Source of the DNA: Aurelia coerulea
Lineage: Eukaryota > Cnidaria > Scyphozoa > Semaeostomeae > Ulmaridae
Length of the DNA: 64,000 bases
Direction: 5' to 3'
NCBI GenBank assembly: GCA_039566865.1
Contig: CM076944.1
Span: forward strand, 13,414,501-13,478,500
Below the pieces are notes generated by a model. That model was not told the origin of the DNA and did no database searches. It saw only the letters and a program-made list of their open reading frames with translations. Shown here one piece after another: positions 60,428 to 64,000 of this stretch. The position numbers and the translations under genes are program-made. Every line of letters begins with the position of its first letter. Positions within the stretch are counted from its first letter, which is position 1.

Positions 60428-60669
60428 TAGACTTGCTCCAAATCTATTTCTTTTTTCGTCAGTGATTCCTCTTTTTTCGTCAGTGATTCTTCGTTAGTAA
60501 ATGCGAAGGAGCATGCGGATGATTGAAAACGAGGCCGGACGGGGGTAGGAAGGAGGGAGAGGAAATAGACTTGTAACCTTCGCAGCCTCATGAATATTAA
60601 TGAGCTCGATAACAATACAGGCGGTGTACGTCGCGGCATCCTTTGTGAAGGTCAGGTTTTGTGAAGGAA

Positions 60670-60765
60670 GGTCAATTTTAAATAAGCCCCCCTCTCTAAT
60701 ACCCCCCCCCTCTGGAGGGTTCGAAATTAAATACGCCCCCGGGAGCTTAATAGCGCTTTTACGGT
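60670..60765. repeat. Dispersed repeat, inverted relative of 11930-12010
   Basis: Blocks aataagcccccct and gcgcttttacggta mirror those at 11930-12010. The boundaries are unknown. Confidence 0.45.
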
Positions 60766-60816
60766 ACTGGGAGAACTTGTATCCTGAACAAAATAAATCT
60801 GTGCCTCTAAAGGAAC

Positions 60817-60860
60817 TTCTGCTTTCATGACAGACGCTCTACCAGTTGAGCTATCTCACC
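60817..60860 (-). pseudogene. Truncated copy of the tRNA-like gene
   Basis: This keeps the 5' 44 nt (acceptor, D-arm, anticodon arm) and lacks the variable region, T-arm and 3' acceptor strand. Confidence 0.65.
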
Positions 60861-61118
60861 ATGCGAATACGTGTACGCACGGATCATAGATATCCATACT
60901 GGTGTGGTGACGTAATTTCTGTTATGTCTGGCCTGCGTGACTAAGTGATGTCCAAACGCAGGTTGGCGCGCTGCCTTCGACTTGACCAGAAATCACAACA
61001 CCTTAACACCCCAATTTTTCCTCTCCATTGTCTTTACATATGGTTTGGGTACTTGCACATTTTAACGATAAATTTGATACTAAAATTTTCGACGAATGGA
61101 GAAAAATGGAAAAATTGA

Positions 61119-61190
61119 GGTGAGACCGAGATTTGAACTCGGGGCCTTCTGCTTTCATGACAGACGCTCTACCAGTTGAGCTATCTCACC
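61119..61190 (-). tRNA. tRNA-like gene, anticodon position TGA, aberrant loop
   Basis: A full cloverleaf forms: acceptor GGTGAGA/TCTCACC, D-stem GCTC/GAGC, anticodon stem TCTGT/GCAGA, five-base variable region, T-stem CCGAG/CTCGG with loop TTCAAAT. The anticodon loop is CATGAAA, so position 33 is A instead of the universal U, and a class I shape does not fit tRNA-Ser for anticodon TGA. TTTTT follows, as a Pol III stop. It is probably a tRNA-derived sequence and not a working tRNA. Confidence 0.6.
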
Positions 61191-61446
61191 ATGCGAATAC
61201 GTGTACGCACGGATCATAGATATCCATACTGGTGTGGTGACGTAATTTCTGTTATGTCTGGCCTGCGTGACTAAGTGATGTCCAAACGCAGGTTGGCGCG
61301 CTGCCTTCGACTTGACCAGAAATCACAACACCTTAACACCCCAATTTTTCCTCTCCATTGTCTTTACATATGGTTTGGGTACTTGCACATTTTAACGATA
61401 AATTTGATACTAAAATTTTCGACGAATGGAGAAAAATGGAAAAATT

Positions 61447-62820
61447 AAAAGTAGTATATAATCAATTGTATGACTACTTAGATAGTAATAGGCTCATATA
61501 CAAGCATCAGTCTGGTTTTCGATCTTTACACTCAGTCGTCACCAGCCTTATGGCTAGCACAAATGACTGGTATTTGAACATAGATAGGGGCAAGTACACT
61601 GGTTTGATTTTCATTGACCTAAAAAAGGCATTTGATACAGTAAATCATGATATCCTACTGAAGAAGCTAGAAAAATACGGAATAAGTGGACTAGAGCTTG
61701 ATTGGTTCACTTCCTACTTGCAAGAGCGAAAGCAATTTAGCAAGGTTAATTCCACCTCCTCTAGTATTAACGATATAGGCTGTGGTGTCCCCCAGGGCTC
61801 CTGTCTTGGCCCACTTCTGTTCCTTATTTATATAAATGATCTACCATTCTGCCTAAAGAAAGGAAAGGTCACTATGTACGCTGATGATACTGCGATTTCG
61901 CATTCCTCGAAATGCCTTTCTGAACTGCAGGATGATTTAAACCGGGATCTTGTGAATTTACAGGACTGGCTACATGGCAATAAACTGTCTCTAAACGTTG
62001 TAAAAACACAGTCTCTGATAATAGGATCCAGACCAAATATTCTAAAGATCGAAAAGCAGACTGACGCTAAGCCTAGTTTTGAAATAGGTGATCAAAAGAT
62101 CAATATGATAACCGATACAAAGTATCTGGGGGTTCAAATTGATGACAAACTCCAATGGGATCGCCATATTGAACAAGTTAAGGCTAAGGCACTACGAGCT
62201 CTCGGTCTCATTAAGCATGCCAAGAAATTTCTTCCATCAGGTGATCTGCAGAAAATGTATAGAGGAATTGTTGAGCCACATTTTAGTTATTGCTGCTCGG
62301 TTTGGGGTTGTTGTAGTGAAACCAAACTTAATTCTCTCCAAAAGATCCAGAATAGAGCTGCAAGAATAACTACAAATAGTCCTTACAGATCTTATCAGAA
62401 AAGAAACAGCATCGCTGACCTATAAAGCATTGAACTCACTTGCTCCTCAATATTTAGGGGAACTTTCCACTAAATGCTCAGAGAGTAGTGATCACAATCT
62501 TCGCTCTACCGACACACACAATTTGCAGATACCTCTATTAAGAACATGCACAGGCCAAAAAGCATTTTCTTATCGAGGAGCAAAAGTATGGACTGAGCTA
62601 AGTACGGAAACTAAATTGGAACCGTCCCTGGCTACCTTTAAAAAATCCATATGAGAGGTACATTTTATTTTTCTATTTAATTTAGTTTTTTATGCTCGAT
62701 CACAAGTATATCATATAAGCCATATCTAGATATTGTATATATTGTAATTTTCTTTAATTTAGGCTTTCCTATTTTTGCACAGGTCAATTTGTAAAACAGT
62801 TATCTATTATACTGAAAACA
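61447..62820 (+). pseudogene. 5'-truncated CR1/Rex-like LINE reverse transcriptase
   Basis: The long frame 61358-62425 includes H-Q-S-G-F-R, I-D-L-K-K-A-F-D-T-V-N-H, G-V-P-Q-G-S-C-L-G-P-L-L-F, M-Y-A-D-D-T-A, and L-G-V-Q-I-D-D-K-L. A frameshift near 62400 separates the C-terminal part (L-A-P-Q-Y-L ... S-Y-R-G-A-K-V-W). The RT core looks young, with one break in more than 1 kb. The part before 61447 belongs to the flanking repeat, not to the LINE. Confidence 0.85.
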
Positions 62821-63369
62821 ATCAATATGGATAAAGGAATAATAATACATCGTATCGACCTTTATGCTGCTCTGTTGTGAGGTGCTTTGCATAAGCAAGG
62901 CTGTTGGACAACTGTGGAAAGGGTTCACGACTGAATCTGCATCACAGCCGACTTCGATTTTTCTCCTCGATTTAGGCCGTCCACAAGCTCCTTGCATGTC
63001 AGCAGCTTGTATTTCTGATGGCACTCCTCGTTTTATACGCTTGGAGAGGTGCAATGGTACGATCTCCTTCCTCGTTGACTCCAGCTGGAGAACCTTTTGA
63101 TCTCTTGCTTTCCTGAAATTTTGTGCTGCTCGGAAACAAGATTTGCAAACCACTCTAAAATCGCTGCCGTGCGAAAACGATTTGTCCAAAAAATCCTCAA
63201 CAACTTTACAATGATCTGTCTTGCTATCATTTCGCCAAAGATTAATTGTCAAATCCTTGGGATTCTTGTACTTTAACTGGATATCTTCCGCACAGATTGC
63301 ATAAAACCGCTTACAAGAATCAGATGTAAAAGTTCATGTCACTTTTACCGGCGTTATTGGAGCAGCCAT
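62800..63369 (-). pseudogene. Zinc-finger-like coding fragment with in-frame stop
   Basis: Minus-strand reading starts with ATG at 63369 (M-A-A-P-I-T-P-V-K-V-T), meets TGA at 63334-63336, then stays open for about 178 codons. The reading contains D-S-C-K-R-F-Y-A-I-C, V-V-C-K-S-C-F-R and a basic region ending in K-R-I-K-R-G. The paired cysteines and placement suggest a ZAD- or THAP-like zinc finger, as in many transposon-linked proteins. The single stop, or an unrecognised splice, makes it broken as read. It lies inside the Mutator-like element. Confidence 0.45.
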
Positions 63370-63635
63370 TTTTATTTCTGAGAATTCTGCATCCCGCATA
63401 TCCTAGCCTTGGCATACCCCCTTGAATGCTGAATGATTTTGATCACATGTTGTCGAGCTCATTGATATTCATGAGGCTGCGAAGGTTACAAGTCTATTTC
63501 CTCTCCCTCCTTCCTTTCGTTCCTTTACCCCCGTCGCATGCTCCTTCGCATTCCTCTATATTTCGCATTTACCAACATTTACCAACTATCACTGACGAAA
63601 AAAGAAATAGACTTGGAGCAAGTCTACTAATCAAT

Positions 63636-64000
63636 TGATTCATACGAAGTACCACTCAGAGACAGACAGGTAATACACGAAAGGCTCCTTTGTGACACTA
63701 GAGCATTGACTTACAGTTACCTACTAAAACATCAGTTTTAGAATCAATGTTGCCCGCAATTTGACAGGATGGGTCTCCACATAATTGTTTCGGCGATGGT
63801 CTTGAGAAATGACAATATGCACATTTCCAAAATAAGCTGGGCTGCAAATCAGTTTTAGTGTTCACACAAGGTCCGAAAATAATGACAGCAAATCATTTTG
63901 ACACAGTAAAATCAACACACAGAAAACTAATAGCTAGTATGTGTTTTTGAGATATCAGGTTGTCGTGGAAAATTTTGACAACCACTGTACGAGTGACTCA
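63636..64000. other. No recognised feature
   Basis: Flank beyond the Mutator-like element. I see no exon or repeat. Confidence 0.35.

Larger units (their letters stand above)
60817..61446. repeat. Direct repeat, two copies with a 330-bp period
   Basis: 60817-61116 and 61147-61446 are identical or nearly so (both run from tctgctttcatgacagacgc to gagaaaaatggaaaaatt). The unit is a tRNA-like gene plus about 258 bp of its upstream flank. The left copy has lost the T-arm part of the tRNA. Confidence 0.85.
60428..63626. mobile_element. 3.2-kb Mutator-like element with about 185-bp inverted ends and 9-bp target duplication
   Basis: The tips TAGACTTGCTCCAAATCTAT and, inverted, TAGACTTGCTCCAAGTCTAT lie next to ctaatcaat on both sides (60419-60427 and 63627-63635), an exact 9-bp duplication. 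The inverted ends run inward to about 60612 and 63449. The interior holds a tRNA-like tandem, a LINE fragment and a broken zinc-finger-like reading frame, but no transposase, so it is non-autonomous. Long ends with 9-bp duplications are the Mutator pattern. Confidence 0.8.

Overview
This window is animal nuclear DNA. It is AT-rich, with split genes, canonical GT-AG introns, dense MITEs, tRNA-derived SINEs and several dead non-LTR retrotransposons. The family signatures (KDZ-type transposase with an N-terminal cysteine cluster, TRAF-type RING exon, CR1/L2/Rex-like LINE tails) fit a cnidarian, probably an anthozoan (coral or anemone). That assignment is an inference from recalled family resemblance, not from a search. 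All exon models were read by eye from splice sites and frame.

Region 1 (2.1-17.8 kb, + strand): a KDZ (Kyakuja-Dileera-Zisupton) transposase gene. Fifteen exons join with fully consistent intron phases and no stop, giving about 1194 codons. It keeps the cysteine clusters and the three acidic RNase H-fold residues. It ends in a cysteine-protease-like domain with a Gln-13-Cys...Asp-x-His pattern. Five other elements (four terminal-inverted-repeat elements and one SINE) sit in its introns while the coding sequence stays open.

Region 2 (19.98-32.94 kb, - strand, convergent with the first gene): an uncharacterised gene with three N-terminal exons (a zinc-ribbon-like CxxC...CxxC segment), then 55 tandem units of 142 bp, then two 3' exons. 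Each unit carries a microexon of 30 nt (27 nt at the two ends of the array) between a pyrimidine-rich AG acceptor and a GT donor. All microexons are phase 1-1, as are the flanking exons, so the joined frame stays open for 769 codons and encodes about 54 near-identical ten-residue repeats. This is the most striking object in the window.

Region 3 (33-50 kb): transposon-rich DNA. It holds GGGTGTCCC/TA-type elements and foldbacks, a TTAA-flanked piggyBac-like MITE, a 250-bp-arm palindrome, LINE pseudogenes with nested insertions, SINEs, a cluster of long foldback elements, and a minus-strand L2/CR1-type LINE that carries a SINE with a 12-bp target duplication.

Region 4 (50.8-54.05 kb, + strand): the first coding exon of a TRAF-type RING protein and a phase-compatible 36-nt candidate second exon. 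The rest of the gene was not found in the window.

Region 5 (54-64 kb): a 130-bp MITE and a 3.2-kb element that share terminal sequence and 9-bp target duplications (Mutator-like). The larger element contains a tandemly repeated tRNA-like gene, a LINE reverse transcriptase fragment and a broken zinc-finger-like coding fragment. No prokaryotic features (operons, CRISPR, ribosome binding sites) are present.
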